From assembly GCA_963836915.1 (NCBI GenBank), contig CAWILH010000002.1, forward strand, positions 1,860,001 to 1,924,000: 64,000 bases of DNA. The letters are read 5' to 3'. The translations under genes and the position numbers were made by a program. Under the pieces are notes generated by a model. The model had not been told where the DNA came from and did no database searches. It saw nothing but the letters and a program-made list of their open reading frames with translations. Source of the stretch: Cryomorpha sp963836915. Lineage in GTDB: Bacteria; Bacteroidota; Bacteroidia; Flavobacteriales_D; Cryomorphaceae. Every line of letters starts with the position of its first letter. The stretch's first letter is position 1. Below, in pieces: positions 42,610 to 52,427 of this stretch.

Positions 42610-44286
42610 ATGAAACACGCTTTACCACTTATGGGAATATTGGCCGCAGCCCTTGCCGCCAATGCACAGACCGGAACTTCTGCCGGCTTCGCAAAGATTT
42701 CAGAAACAAATGGAAACCTGAACACCACCTTGATCAATCAAGGGATGTTCGGCTTTGTTTCGGAAACTTCGACTCCGTCTAAAATCATCTCCGCTGCCCC
42801 TTTTGAAGGCAACGGTGCAATCTATTTTATCGATCTCGCTCTTGATGGTTCGGCAGAAAGCACATCGACAGTCAAAGCTGCCGACTTCAGCTATTTTGAT
42901 GCCATCAGCGATGCGGGTTTTGGAACCGCCGTGCTGGACATGGGCGATCTCAATGGCGACCAGAAGAATGATTTTATGATCGGCGCTCCAGGCATTTCAG
43001 CTACGGGCGCACTCTTTACGCTGCTCAGTGATGGAGCTTCCTTTACCCTTTCAGAAGTGAGTATACCCACAGAAATGGCGGGTGCCTCTGCACTGGGCAG
43101 CTTCCTCGCCCATGACGGGGATCAGATTTTGATCGCTTCATCGGCAGGAAGCGGTGCTATCTATGAATGCTCATTTGATCTTTCCATTGGCATAAGCCTA
43201 ACCGCCACTATCGATGATACCAATGGAACCCTTGCCGCAAAGCTCGATGATGGTGACCAGTTTGGTACGGGGCTGAGTGTGGCCGATATGAATGGCGATG
43301 GACATACTGACATAATCTGCGGTGCTCCCGGAGATGATGATCAAGGATCAAATTTTGGAGCGGTCTATTTGCTCTATCGCAATGAAAACGGTGAAGTGGA
43401 AGGCGTACAAAAACTATCCCGTTTGGAAGGCGATTTTGGTGGCTTTATGAATATAGACGATGAGTTTGGAATATCGGTTCGCGCCATTGGCGACCTCGAT
43501 GAAGATGGAACGATAGATCTGGCTGTGGGTGCTCCCGGCGATGATGATGGCGGGATAGATATTGGTGCTGTCTGGATTCTCTTTATGCGCCCTGATGGCA
43601 CGGTAAAGAATGAGAAAAAAATAAACCGCTTAGAGGGAAACTTCGGTGGCGACCTTAACTACGATGACCGTTTTGGAACGCGCATCGCCACTATCGGCGA
43701 CCATAATAATGATGGCACGGTAGACCTTGTGGTAGGAACTGCACGCGATGATGATGGCGGTACAAATAAGGGAGCGGTCTATACCGTGTTTATTGAGCGA
43801 TGTCCTTCGCCCAGTGGCTTCTATGATTTTGAAGTAGTCGGAGCTACTGTACATTTCACCGCCGAAGGGGGCGCCGGCTACTCGCATATCTGGAACTTTG
43901 ATGATGGTGGCTATAGCCAAGCGCAGAACCCCAGCCATACCTACGAATCAACCGGAAACTACTGGGTCTGTCTGGCGATAAACAGCGAATGCGGCGGTAA
44001 TAATTTCTGTCAAAACGTTCAGGTGAGCAGCACCTTGGGCATTGAAGAGCGGCTAGCAGAAGAAACGGCCGTATATCCCAACCCTGCCAGAGATCGAATC
44101 TCAGTAAAAAGCGGAACGATCATCCGCGGCTATGCCTTGCACGATATTACGGGGAAGGTGGCACAGGAAGGTGTGACCAATCAGCTAAAGATCACCATCG
44201 AGCTAGCCGGGCTCAACCCAGGGCTTTACTTTTTAGCGCTGGACATCGCTGGAGTGAAGGTGGTAAAGAAGGTGCAGCTGATGTGA
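42610..44286 (+). CDS. Secreted FG-GAP repeat and PKD protein with T9SS type A domain
   Basis: A 558-residue surface or secreted protein. Signal peptide (LPLMGILAAALAANAQ), then integrin-like FG-GAP repeats with calcium loops such as DMGDLNGDQKNDFMIGAPG, DMNGDGHTDIICGAPGDDD, DLDEDGTIDLAVGAPGDDD and DHNNDGTVDLVVGTARDDD (about residues 30-390), one PKD domain (HIWNFDDGGYSQAQNPSHTY) and the sorting domain (VYPNPARDRISV, YFLALDIAGVKVVKKVQ). Probable adhesin or matrix-binding protein. The terminal domain directs export through type IX secretion. Confidence 0.92.
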   Translation: MKHALPLMGILAAALAANAQTGTSAGFAKISETNGNLNTTLINQGMFGFVSETSTPSKIISAAPFEGNGAIYFIDLALDGSAESTSTVKAADFSYFDAISDAGFGTAVLDMGDLNGDQKNDFMIGAPGISATGALFTLLSDGASFTLSEVSIPTEMAGASALGSFLAHDGDQILIASSAGSGAIYECSFDLSIGISLTATIDDTNGTLAAKLDDGDQFGTGLSVADMNGDGHTDIICGAPGDDDQGSNFGAVYLLYRNENGEVEGVQKLSRLEGDFGGFMNIDDEFGISVRAIGDLDEDGTIDLAVGAPGDDDGGIDIGAVWILFMRPDGTVKNEKKINRLEGNFGGDLNYDDRFGTRIATIGDHNNDGTVDLVVGTARDDDGGTNKGAVYTVFIERCPSPSGFYDFEVVGATVHFTAEGGAGYSHIWNFDDGGYSQAQNPSHTYESTGNYWVCLAINSECGGNNFCQNVQVSSTLGIEERLAEETAVYPNPARDRISVKSGTIIRGYALHDITGKVAQEGVTNQLKITIELAGLNPGLYFLALDIAGVKVVKKVQLM

Positions 44287-44547
44287 GCAATTCGGGTGCA
44301 GGTAAACCGAAGCTAAACCCCTAGCCAGGCTGTTTCTCACTTAAATGCTAGACCCGCCAGCCCTTCATATCTCCAACATCACTGAACTTCAAAATACATA
44401 GATTTATATTTTCTTGGAGATCTTAAAGGGGCACTTTTGCCATTCCCTTTTTGTTCTTCTGCAAAATGAATAAATGTAAAGGATTAATAAGGTCGAACAG
44501 GTTGGAGCAGGAGGTGTTCAATTCTCGGCGATTCTGTAAAATCTCGT

Positions 44548-47493
44548 TTAGCGTATCAGCGTAACGTGACCTGTCAGTGAATTTGGAATGTCGAGTTCCC
44601 TGAGATGTTGGGTGTAATTTATAATATAATAATAAACACTTTCTGAAGCATAATATTGGTCATTGGGACTTTCGCCATTCCATCCGCGGTCAATATTATT
44701 CGAAGAAAATATGTTTTGTCCCCACCGGTTAAATATCAAAAGTTCAAATCTTACAGGCTGGCAATCCGTCTTCGCCTTAAAAATATCATTGAGACCATCG
44801 CCATTTGGTGTAAAGCCGTTGGGTACAAATAGCGGACAGAGACAAGGCTCAATAATAACTTCTATTTGATCATCATAATTATAGCAATCATCACTATAGC
44901 TTAAAATATAAACACCTGACACTTCTGGCGCGAAGGAATAACCAAATGAACTATCTGGCAATAAGTAGGGGTATCCGAGATTATTTGGTGTTATGTTCCC
45001 TACTTGTTCTGCACATAAATAAATTTCAGAAGAATTAAATATTGGTTCTATTGACCTTGCTTTTTCTTCTACTTTATAGCTAAATGTCTCTTCACAATTA
45101 CCGGAAGGGTCATTTACAATTACACTATAAACCCCAGCCCTGTCTGCTAAAATTCTTGCAGAATTTGCACCAGTGCTCCAGTTGAAAAAGTAGTCTTCTG
45201 TAGTAAATCCAATCTCAACAGGACTACCACCAGGACAGAGCAAAGGGAAATTCAATATAGCTCTAGGTTCGAATGGAGTTACAATTATTTCAAACGTCTC
45301 ATCAATCTGACCGCATGAATTTGAAGCCGATAAAGTGTAAAACCCAGCCGTGGCGCTCTGGAAAAATTCAACGATAGCGCTATTCTGGTCAAAAATCTCA
45401 AAATCGAAGCTCATTAAATCAATTGTTACTTCATCATCTGAACAAATATTAAATTGATCTGGAATTTCAAATGGCAAGGGTTCCATGACTTCTATCGATA
45501 AATTATTGGCAATAGGGCAACCCAAGGCATCTCCATTCAGACTTACCAAATAATTACCCGCAGCGCTGTAGGTATGGGTAAGGGTTGCACTCGTTACATC
45601 AAGAGCTTGAGCGCCATCTCCAAAATCAAGAGATAATCCCGAATTACTGTCTAAAGCATCCCAATTTGCTATGGCAAAATCGACTGTATTACCCAAGCAG
45701 ATCTCATTACCCGATGCTGAAAGCAGATTGGAGTTGGCCAAACCACTGCTAATCTCTATTTCATATTCGAAATTAGAACAAGCGGCGTAAAAACTGAAAG
45801 CGTAAGTGTTGGGATCGGTAAACGTGAACTCTTCCACCAGATCGCCGCTAGGCCCAACGATTGAATCCCAAGCGTTGAAGTCAGAAAAATCTAATGTGAA
45901 CGACTCATCATTACAAAGTATCACTGTCTCTGGTAAGTCGGGGTCTTCAGGTATATCAAAGATTACTACCGTCCCGATGGCTGTTTTAGTACATCCATCT
46001 GAAAATGCCACTGAGACGGCGTAGGAGTTAAGCCCTTCATCACTATATTCGATTATAGGATTTGCTAAATCTGAAAAAATCATATTTCCAAAATCCCACG
46101 CGATAGAAACTACTTCATCCGGCGGAACCGATGTTTCGAGCTGATAGTAAACCGGTAGCCCAATGCAACCTGGACTGGTGGTGGTGACATTTATGGTGCC
46201 GGCGCTAGAAGGCTCAAGAATATACTCTCCCCGATAAGTATTCTCTATAGAACTCTCCGCAATCAAATCGAAGGAACAATTAGTAGGATTGTTGCTTAAT
46301 GAAGACCATGAAACAGTAGAATTGTTGTCTCGGGTATAAATATCTAAGCATGAACATTCTGCCAAATTAAGGTCGTACGTTAAATTGTATTGACCAGAAA
46401 TCGATGTGAGAAAAACCCCAAAATAAGTGGAGCTTGGAGTATCCCCTAGATTAGTTACGGAGCTAGGCATATCATCAACTCTATAGATGTGCGCTCCTAT
46501 GGCAGGAGTCATCATGTCTTCTATCGTAACTATTTCGCCGTTCAGCCCTGCCAAAAGTAAACTCTGTCCGGCGAGTCCATTATCAGAATATAATAATGCG
46601 CTCTCATTACCAATTGGGGCGCCTGAGAGAATTTTATTACTTATATCCATGTTGAGCATAGTACCCGAAACCCCTAGGGTTCCTAAATTTTGAACGGAAT
46701 TGGCGTTAGGCCCATCAAAATTATAATAGCTGGAAAGGTCTCCATCAAGTCCATTGAGTTTTTTACACATATTCTCCCGCACATCTTCTTGGCTTCTTGA
46801 TGAAGACCAAAGCCGCATTTCATCTATTTCGCCATTGAAATACCTTATGCCCAAGCTTCCCCATTTTCCGATCGAGATAAGGTCGGATGCTACGCCAATA
46901 GCATCGGTCGATGGATCTATGTCTTGTTGAAGCACACCGTTGATATACATCTTCATTCCATCACTCTCATCAATTGTAGCAGCCACATGATACCAATGAT
47001 CTGCTATCCATTCATTTGAGTCAGAAAATATCAAATGGGTTTCACTGCCTACCCAGCGCCTAAAAGAAAGTCGGCCGGCATTGCCCCAGGTTGTTTTATT
47101 AAAGCACAAGGCAAATTCATTGGTTGATGCTCCATTTCCAGAATTGAAATCTCTGGCGATTAAAGTTTGAATCTCACTATTCGTGTCGTCAATAGTAACG
47201 CTTGGTTTGAACCAAATTTCGATCGTCCTGGTGCCATTACCAACCGAATTACCGAGATTAATTGCTTCACCCGTCCCGTCTAGTGAGATTGCATTTCCGC
47301 TACCCTGCGCAAATGATGAACTTGAAAAAAACAAGAAAAAAATAAATAGAATGATGAATTGAAGGCATCTCAAACCATTATTTAAGATGCACTCAGCGAG
47401 CCTGTCCAGAGAATAAACCAGATAACTAGGGCTCGAAGGATTGAGAATCGATGAGTTCATAAAACGTTTCACAGCGAAGAAACAACCATCCAA
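44548..47493 (-). CDS. Large LamG/PKD surface protein with T9SS type B (gliding-motility C-terminal) domain
   Basis: Up to 981 residues. The signal peptide (LQFIILFIFFLFFSSSSFAQ) lies about 45 residues inside the longest frame, so a later start is likely; TTG 47373 would put it at the N-terminus. A LamG/concanavalin-like domain (about 62-260: TRTIEIWFKPSV, YHVAATIDESDGMKMYING) is followed by PKD-like repeats (VSIAWDFGNM, LDFGDGAQALDV) and the CHU_C type B sorting end FVPNGFTPNGDGLNDIFKAK, IFNRWGQNIFSS. Likely surface adhesin exported by T9SS. The DNA is AT-richer than the genes to the left. Confidence 0.9.
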   Translation of the reverse strand: MDGCFFAVKRFMNSSILNPSSPSYLVYSLDRLAECILNNGLRCLQFIILFIFFLFFSSSSFAQGSGNAISLDGTGEAINLGNSVGNGTRTIEIWFKPSVTIDDTNSEIQTLIARDFNSGNGASTNEFALCFNKTTWGNAGRLSFRRWVGSETHLIFSDSNEWIADHWYHVAATIDESDGMKMYINGVLQQDIDPSTDAIGVASDLISIGKWGSLGIRYFNGEIDEMRLWSSSRSQEDVRENMCKKLNGLDGDLSSYYNFDGPNANSVQNLGTLGVSGTMLNMDISNKILSGAPIGNESALLYSDNGLAGQSLLLAGLNGEIVTIEDMMTPAIGAHIYRVDDMPSSVTNLGDTPSSTYFGVFLTSISGQYNLTYDLNLAECSCLDIYTRDNNSTVSWSSLSNNPTNCSFDLIAESSIENTYRGEYILEPSSAGTINVTTTSPGCIGLPVYYQLETSVPPDEVVSIAWDFGNMIFSDLANPIIEYSDEGLNSYAVSVAFSDGCTKTAIGTVVIFDIPEDPDLPETVILCNDESFTLDFSDFNAWDSIVGPSGDLVEEFTFTDPNTYAFSFYAACSNFEYEIEISSGLANSNLLSASGNEICLGNTVDFAIANWDALDSNSGLSLDFGDGAQALDVTSATLTHTYSAAGNYLVSLNGDALGCPIANNLSIEVMEPLPFEIPDQFNICSDDEVTIDLMSFDFEIFDQNSAIVEFFQSATAGFYTLSASNSCGQIDETFEIIVTPFEPRAILNFPLLCPGGSPVEIGFTTEDYFFNWSTGANSARILADRAGVYSVIVNDPSGNCEETFSYKVEEKARSIEPIFNSSEIYLCAEQVGNITPNNLGYPYLLPDSSFGYSFAPEVSGVYILSYSDDCYNYDDQIEVIIEPCLCPLFVPNGFTPNGDGLNDIFKAKTDCQPVRFELLIFNRWGQNIFSSNNIDRGWNGESPNDQYYASESVYYYIINYTQHLRELDIPNSLTGHVTLIR

Positions 47494-47601
47494 AGATAGT
47501 TAAACTAATCAAACGAACCGACCAAAGCCCTACATAATCTAATTAAGAATATTATTCGGGACTATGATCTTCTGAGATAGTGGTAAGCTCTAAATCCGTA
47601 A

Positions 47602-48858
47602 CTACAATAACTTACTCAGCTCTGCGGTAAGAATTCGTACACTATAGTTTTCAATAAGCTTATCGTTGCGTGCAGGAACATCTCCAGCTCTGATTTGCCG
47701 TAGATAATCTTTAAACCCCTCCTTATCTTCATGAGAAAATGATTTTCCTGCGCCAGTTTCCGATAAAATTCGGGCTACTTCGCTCTCCGGTTCTGCCATA
47801 GCCAAGATTGGCGTTTTTGAGTTCATATATTCAAAAAGCTTCCCTGGGATTATACCTCGATTATGTCTCCCTGCGGGAAGTATCAAAACCAACAGATCAC
47901 TTTCAGACATTATTCCAAATGCAATATCTGATGTGACATACCCAAGATTTATAAAGTGAGTACTGAGCTTGCTACTTAATATTTCTACTTCAATATTAGG
48001 AGAGAGCTTTCCTGCGAACTGGAAATTAAAATCGGCATTATCTTCCAATAACGCTTGGAAAAACTGTCTAGGGCTATACGATTCTGCAAGCGTACCTACA
48101 TAAGAAATCGTGAATTTACGAGAGTCTACCTTATCTCCATGCGATACATCTCTCCCTGGACTATCGTATCCGTTGGTAATGACTGTATATTTCCGATTGA
48201 AACTTTGGTTAAAATCTTTCGCAAAACTCGGACTCGCCACTATACATAAATCTGCTTTTTGAAGGACTTTCAATTCAAGCTGTTTGTCAAGTGATGATGC
48301 AAAGCTACTTTTATAAAGTCGGTCATTATAATAGATCCCCGACCAAGGATCTCGAAAATCCGCGATCCACTTCACCCCCACTTTTGTTTTAAGTTTTAGC
48401 CCAATGAGATGCGTCGAGTGTGGCGGCCCAGTAGATATAATAGTGGTAACTTTCTCCTCGTTAATGATAGTTTTGGCCGCTTTGAAAGCATAATGATTCC
48501 AACCTTTTCTCGCATCAGGAATAAAAAAATTCCCTCTGATCCAGCGCGTGATCTTGGAGAATAGAGAATCCGTTTCGACATTTGCAAAGCCGCCGTAAGG
48601 AATTTTCTTCTGGCCAAACATAGCGCCAAAAACTCTTAAGGGTTCCCAACTTTTCGTTCGTATCACCTTTATATTTTCAGGCACCAAGTGAGTTAGGGAC
48701 TCATCACTCACCGGGTAAGTGGCATATTTTGGGTCAACCGTTAATATTGTAGGCTCCCATCCGTATTCAGGTAGATACTTTGAAAATTTTAACCAGCGCT
48801 GTACTCCCGCACCCCCACTAGGCGGCCAATAATACGTGATAATGAGTACTTTCTTCAC
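47602..48858 (-). CDS. Glycosyltransferase family 4-like protein
   Basis: A 418-residue GT-B glycosyltransferase. I take the GTG at 48858 as start (KKVLIITYYWPPSGGAGVQRW follows at once); the frame continues upstream without family similarity. The N-terminal donor-acceptor loop GGAGVQRWLKF, central TIISTGPPHSTHLIGLKLK and C-terminal nucleotide-sugar region (SYVGTLAESYSPRQFF, LPAGRHNRGIIPGKLFEYMNSKTPILAM with Glu) are typical. It is divergent from the flippase gene with a 138-bp gap and probably builds a surface polysaccharide. Confidence 0.9.
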   Translation of the reverse strand: MKKVLIITYYWPPSGGAGVQRWLKFSKYLPEYGWEPTILTVDPKYATYPVSDESLTHLVPENIKVIRTKSWEPLRVFGAMFGQKKIPYGGFANVETDSLFSKITRWIRGNFFIPDARKGWNHYAFKAAKTIINEEKVTTIISTGPPHSTHLIGLKLKTKVGVKWIADFRDPWSGIYYNDRLYKSSFASSLDKQLELKVLQKADLCIVASPSFAKDFNQSFNRKYTVITNGYDSPGRDVSHGDKVDSRKFTISYVGTLAESYSPRQFFQALLEDNADFNFQFAGKLSPNIEVEILSSKLSTHFINLGYVTSDIAFGIMSESDLLVLILPAGRHNRGIIPGKLFEYMNSKTPILAMAEPESEVARILSETGAGKSFSHEDKEGFKDYLRQIRAGDVPARNDKLIENYSVRILTAELSKLL

Positions 48859-48996
48859 GGCGCTAAAGTAGAAGTTTTGATCGCGACACTTTACCATAGC
48901 CTTAACAATGCCGTTATTTCTTTTCAATACTACCTTTGATGCTGAGTATTTCGAACCCGATACGCATGTCGTACATAGATTATTGCTTGCCAGAGC

Positions 48997-50493
48997 ATGA
49001 TAAAAGACCTTAGAAAAACGTTTCAGCAGACTGCTATTTATGGTGTTAGCAATGTGCTGATCAAGGCTACGGGCTTGATACTGCTCCCTATTTATACCCA
49101 AGCTTTTACCGATGTAGAATACGGAGCGCTCATCATGCTCGAGATCACCACCCAATTTTTGGTAGGCATAATCGCCTTTAATATTCCGACCGCCATGCTC
49201 CGTATCGGCAGCGAGCGGGATGAGCGCCGAAACCAAGACAAGGTCTATGCCACTGCTCTCATCATGCTGCTCACAGCTTCTGCCATTTTCTTGGCCATCT
49301 CATTTCCATTGCGGTCGGTGGTAAGCTTATTGGTGCTTGACAGCCGAGATTATGCCCATTATTTCACCCTGCTGTTTATATCCATTGCCATAGAAATACT
49401 TACCATACTCCCCATGCAATTGCTGCGCCTGCGGGAAGAAGCATCGAAATATCTCCTTTTCTTCGCGATAAAACTTCTAGGGCTCATCGGCTTCGTTTGG
49501 TATTTTGTGGCCTATCGCGAGATGGGCGTATACGGTGCCATACTCGGGATCCTTTGTGCCAATGCATCGCTATTTCTGGCTACGCTCACCTTTCAGCTCC
49601 GGCTTTTCTCCTTTCATTTCAATAAGAAATTAGGTCTTGAGATGATCCGCTATGGAGCCCCGCTGATATTCACCACCCTCGCCGGACTATTGCTCACCAT
49701 AGCAGATCGCTACATCATAAAGATATACGGTACGCTTGCCGACGTAGGGGTATATGGGCTGGCCTATAAAATCGGAAGCCTGTCCAATCTGCTCATCATA
49801 GGCAGCTTTGCCCTGGGTTTCCTTCCCATTGCCTTTAAGAAATTTCGTGATCCTGGCTTCAATCGTTTCTTCGGTAAAATGGCCACTTATTTCATCGGTC
49901 TCACCGCATTGCTAAGCTTAGTGATTTCGCTTTTCAGCAAAGAGATCATCGAACTGATCAGTGATGAAGATGCTGGGTTCTGGCTGGCCATTTCGCTCGT
50001 GCCCTTTATCGCCATGGCCTTCATTTTCAAAGCGCTCCAATTGTATTTTTCCTATATCTTTTTGCTCACCAAGCGCACGGTATACCACGCTGTGGTCACA
50101 TTGATCGGAGTCGTGCTGAATATTGGTCTCAACTTCCTGCTCATACCGCTTTATGATCTTTATGGTGCCATCGCCGCTACGGCCATAAGCTATGGAGCGA
50201 TGGCAATGATCACCTATATTTTTGCGCAGCGCGACTATCCGATCGCTTACGAAGGGCGCAGGTTGGCATTGCTTTTTATTTCTTGCGCGGCACTTATTTA
50301 CCTCGGCATTTCTGCCAATGGGCAAGATTTGATATGGCGGCTCCTGATCAAATCGGCAGTGGTCATCTTATTTTTGGTTTTTGCCTACTTCGGAATTGCC
50401 GATTCGGTAGAACGCGAAAAGGTGAAGAAAATAGCAAGTCTGCTCAAAGCCCCCGGCGGGATTAAGGCATTGCTGAGCCAGATAAAGCCATGA
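48997..50493 (+). CDS. Oligosaccharide flippase (Wzx/MATE-like)
   Basis: A 498-residue polytopic protein with about 14 helices of the MOP superfamily: FQQTAIYGVSNVLIKATGLILLPIYTQAFTD at the start, RYGAPLIFTTLAGLLLTIADRYIIKIYG in the middle. Such proteins move undecaprenyl-linked sugar units across the inner membrane. Neighbouring glycosyltransferase and polysaccharide genes agree with that role. An alternative is a peptidoglycan-type flippase. Confidence 0.88.
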   Translation: MIKDLRKTFQQTAIYGVSNVLIKATGLILLPIYTQAFTDVEYGALIMLEITTQFLVGIIAFNIPTAMLRIGSERDERRNQDKVYATALIMLLTASAIFLAISFPLRSVVSLLVLDSRDYAHYFTLLFISIAIEILTILPMQLLRLREEASKYLLFFAIKLLGLIGFVWYFVAYREMGVYGAILGILCANASLFLATLTFQLRLFSFHFNKKLGLEMIRYGAPLIFTTLAGLLLTIADRYIIKIYGTLADVGVYGLAYKIGSLSNLLIIGSFALGFLPIAFKKFRDPGFNRFFGKMATYFIGLTALLSLVISLFSKEIIELISDEDAGFWLAISLVPFIAMAFIFKALQLYFSYIFLLTKRTVYHAVVTLIGVVLNIGLNFLLIPLYDLYGAIAATAISYGAMAMITYIFAQRDYPIAYEGRRLALLFISCAALIYLGISANGQDLIWRLLIKSAVVILFLVFAYFGIADSVEREKVKKIASLLKAPGGIKALLSQIKP

Positions 50494-50701
50494 GAGCCTA
50501 CTGCCAAACCCTTGCACATTGCAAAAAGTGCACGAAAGGGTCATCGAGCTGTTTGATTCCGAAAGTATGGAGAGCAGATCGGGTCCAGGATGCTTATATT
50601 TAAAATTCTCCGGCCAGCGATCTCCTAAGTATTACCTTCGTGACTGATTTAAATTTTGGCTAGAGGCGCAAGGTCATAAAAATAGCTTCCCCTGACTGAA
50701 T

Positions 50702-52427
50702 ATGGCAGTTTCCTATTTCTTGGATGATCTGACGATCGAAAATGTAGAAGCCTGGAGACCGGGATCATTCGATTTTAAAAATGCAACCGTTTACGACAGC
50801 GGCAGCGCTGAGCTATTGACAGCCGGAATCCTAGAAAAACTGAATGATCGCTGCTTTCAAGGCCTGATTGGTTTTTATACCAAATATGCTTCCATTTTTC
50901 AAGCATTTGAAAAGAAGTGGAAGGTAAACCCTTGGTTTTTTTCTCAGTTTAGGATGTATCATTCCTACCTGAATTTTGAGATTTCGAATACTGCCATTTC
51001 GGTTTTTTTTGAACGTTTCCCGAAAGGAAAACTATTCACCAAAAATAAATCTCTGGTCGAAGCCTTTTCTACCTACGAAGTAGTCTTGGTGGAAGGGCTC
51101 ATTCCCAAAAAGCCCTTCCCTCTGAAAGCCATTATAGATGAGCTAGTTTTCATGTTTCGACAGAGAAATCGGAAAATAAAACCGACCACCGCTTGCATTA
51201 TTTTGCGCAACAATGCTGAAAATAAATACGGGCGCAAAAGGCGGTTTGGATCACTTCATGATAATTTCCAGACCTTTCAAAACAAGGTTCTATTTGATCC
51301 TAAGCTGAATAAAGAAAATTGGAAAGTAGGCGATGGCGAGAGAAACTCGACCGACGATATCTTTCTAGCCTATTTTTTGCGCCCAAGATTCATTCGGCGA
51401 GTTGAACCGATTCCGAAAGGCTTATGCAGCGGTTTTGATCGAAGTAAAAAAGATTCTGGATGAAAATGATACGGCATCGCGCTATCTTTTCGAGCAATTA
51501 AGCGCTGCTAAGTTTGGGGTTTTTGTAAGCTATATCCGATTTAAATCGTTCGATCGGTATTTCAAAAAATTTGCCTTGAAAGGCATCATCATGACCGATG
51601 AGAACAGCCCGCAGCAGAAGGCCATCCAGTATGCCGCCCGCCAAAATGGGGTTTTGGTTTTCGCATTTCAGCATGGCAATATTCATAGGCATCATCCGGC
51701 GTATATTTTTGGAGCCTACCCACAGCAACCTGTTTTACCCGACTTGACTTTCACTTGGGGCGAATATTTCACCAAGTTTCTGATAGCGGAAGGCGGCTAT
51801 AGCAGCGGGCAGCTCAAGACCAATGGACGCATAAAGTTTACGACCAAGGAGCCATCGCTGCACAGCGAAATAAGCAAGGATCGAAAAGTATTGCTCTTTG
51901 CCAGCCAACCGTTTCGCAATCCCAAGCGGCGCCAGGAGATATTCCGTGATGTGCTGCTTTCCGCAAAAGAAAATAGCGAAAGCTGGCAGCTTGTGGTACG
52001 GCCACATCCGCATGAGCGGGACGATCCATTTTTCGCGAAAGCGGCCAAAGCTGTTGGCTTCACTGATTTCGTTTTTGACCCAGTTTCCGATTTACAATCC
52101 CATCTACAACGCTGTGATGCTTTGATCACGGCCTTTTCTACTGTTGGGTCAGAATTTATTCCATTCTACAAACCGCTATTTGTGATAGATTATCTGCGGC
52201 GCGACCTTATGGGCTGGATCGCCGATGGGGTCGGGATACCGATTCGCTCCCAAGCCGATCTCACAGAGCAGCTGGGCGAAAAGAGTAGTATTGCCATAAA
52301 CCGTGAAAAGTACGATGCCTTCGTTGCAGCTTACTTCTACCGTGCCGATGGAAAGGCCGATGCGCGCGCTCTAAAAGTGATCAACTCCAGATTGAAAACG
52401 GCTGCAACTATAGATAAGACGGTCTAA
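50702..52427 (+). pseudogene. Capsule/surface polysaccharide biosynthesis protein (GT-B-like), one frame break
   Basis: Two frames, 50702-51463 and 51402-52427, join into about 575 residues if one G of AAAGG (51416-51420) is removed: RRVEPIPK continues with AYAAVLIEVKKILDEND. The C-terminal half looks like the CDP-glycerol/KpsS-like GT-B fold (QLVVRPHPHERDDPFF; ALITAFSTVGSEFIPFYKPLFVID). The N-terminal half has no recognised domain. It sits after the flippase and ends overlapping the YfhO stop by 4 bp. Real mutation or sequencing slip cannot be told apart here. Confidence 0.75.

Noticed and set aside
47371..49236. Upstream extension of the glycosyltransferase to 49236
   Set aside because: Residues before the GTG at 48858 have no family similarity and overlap the divergent flippase gene start.
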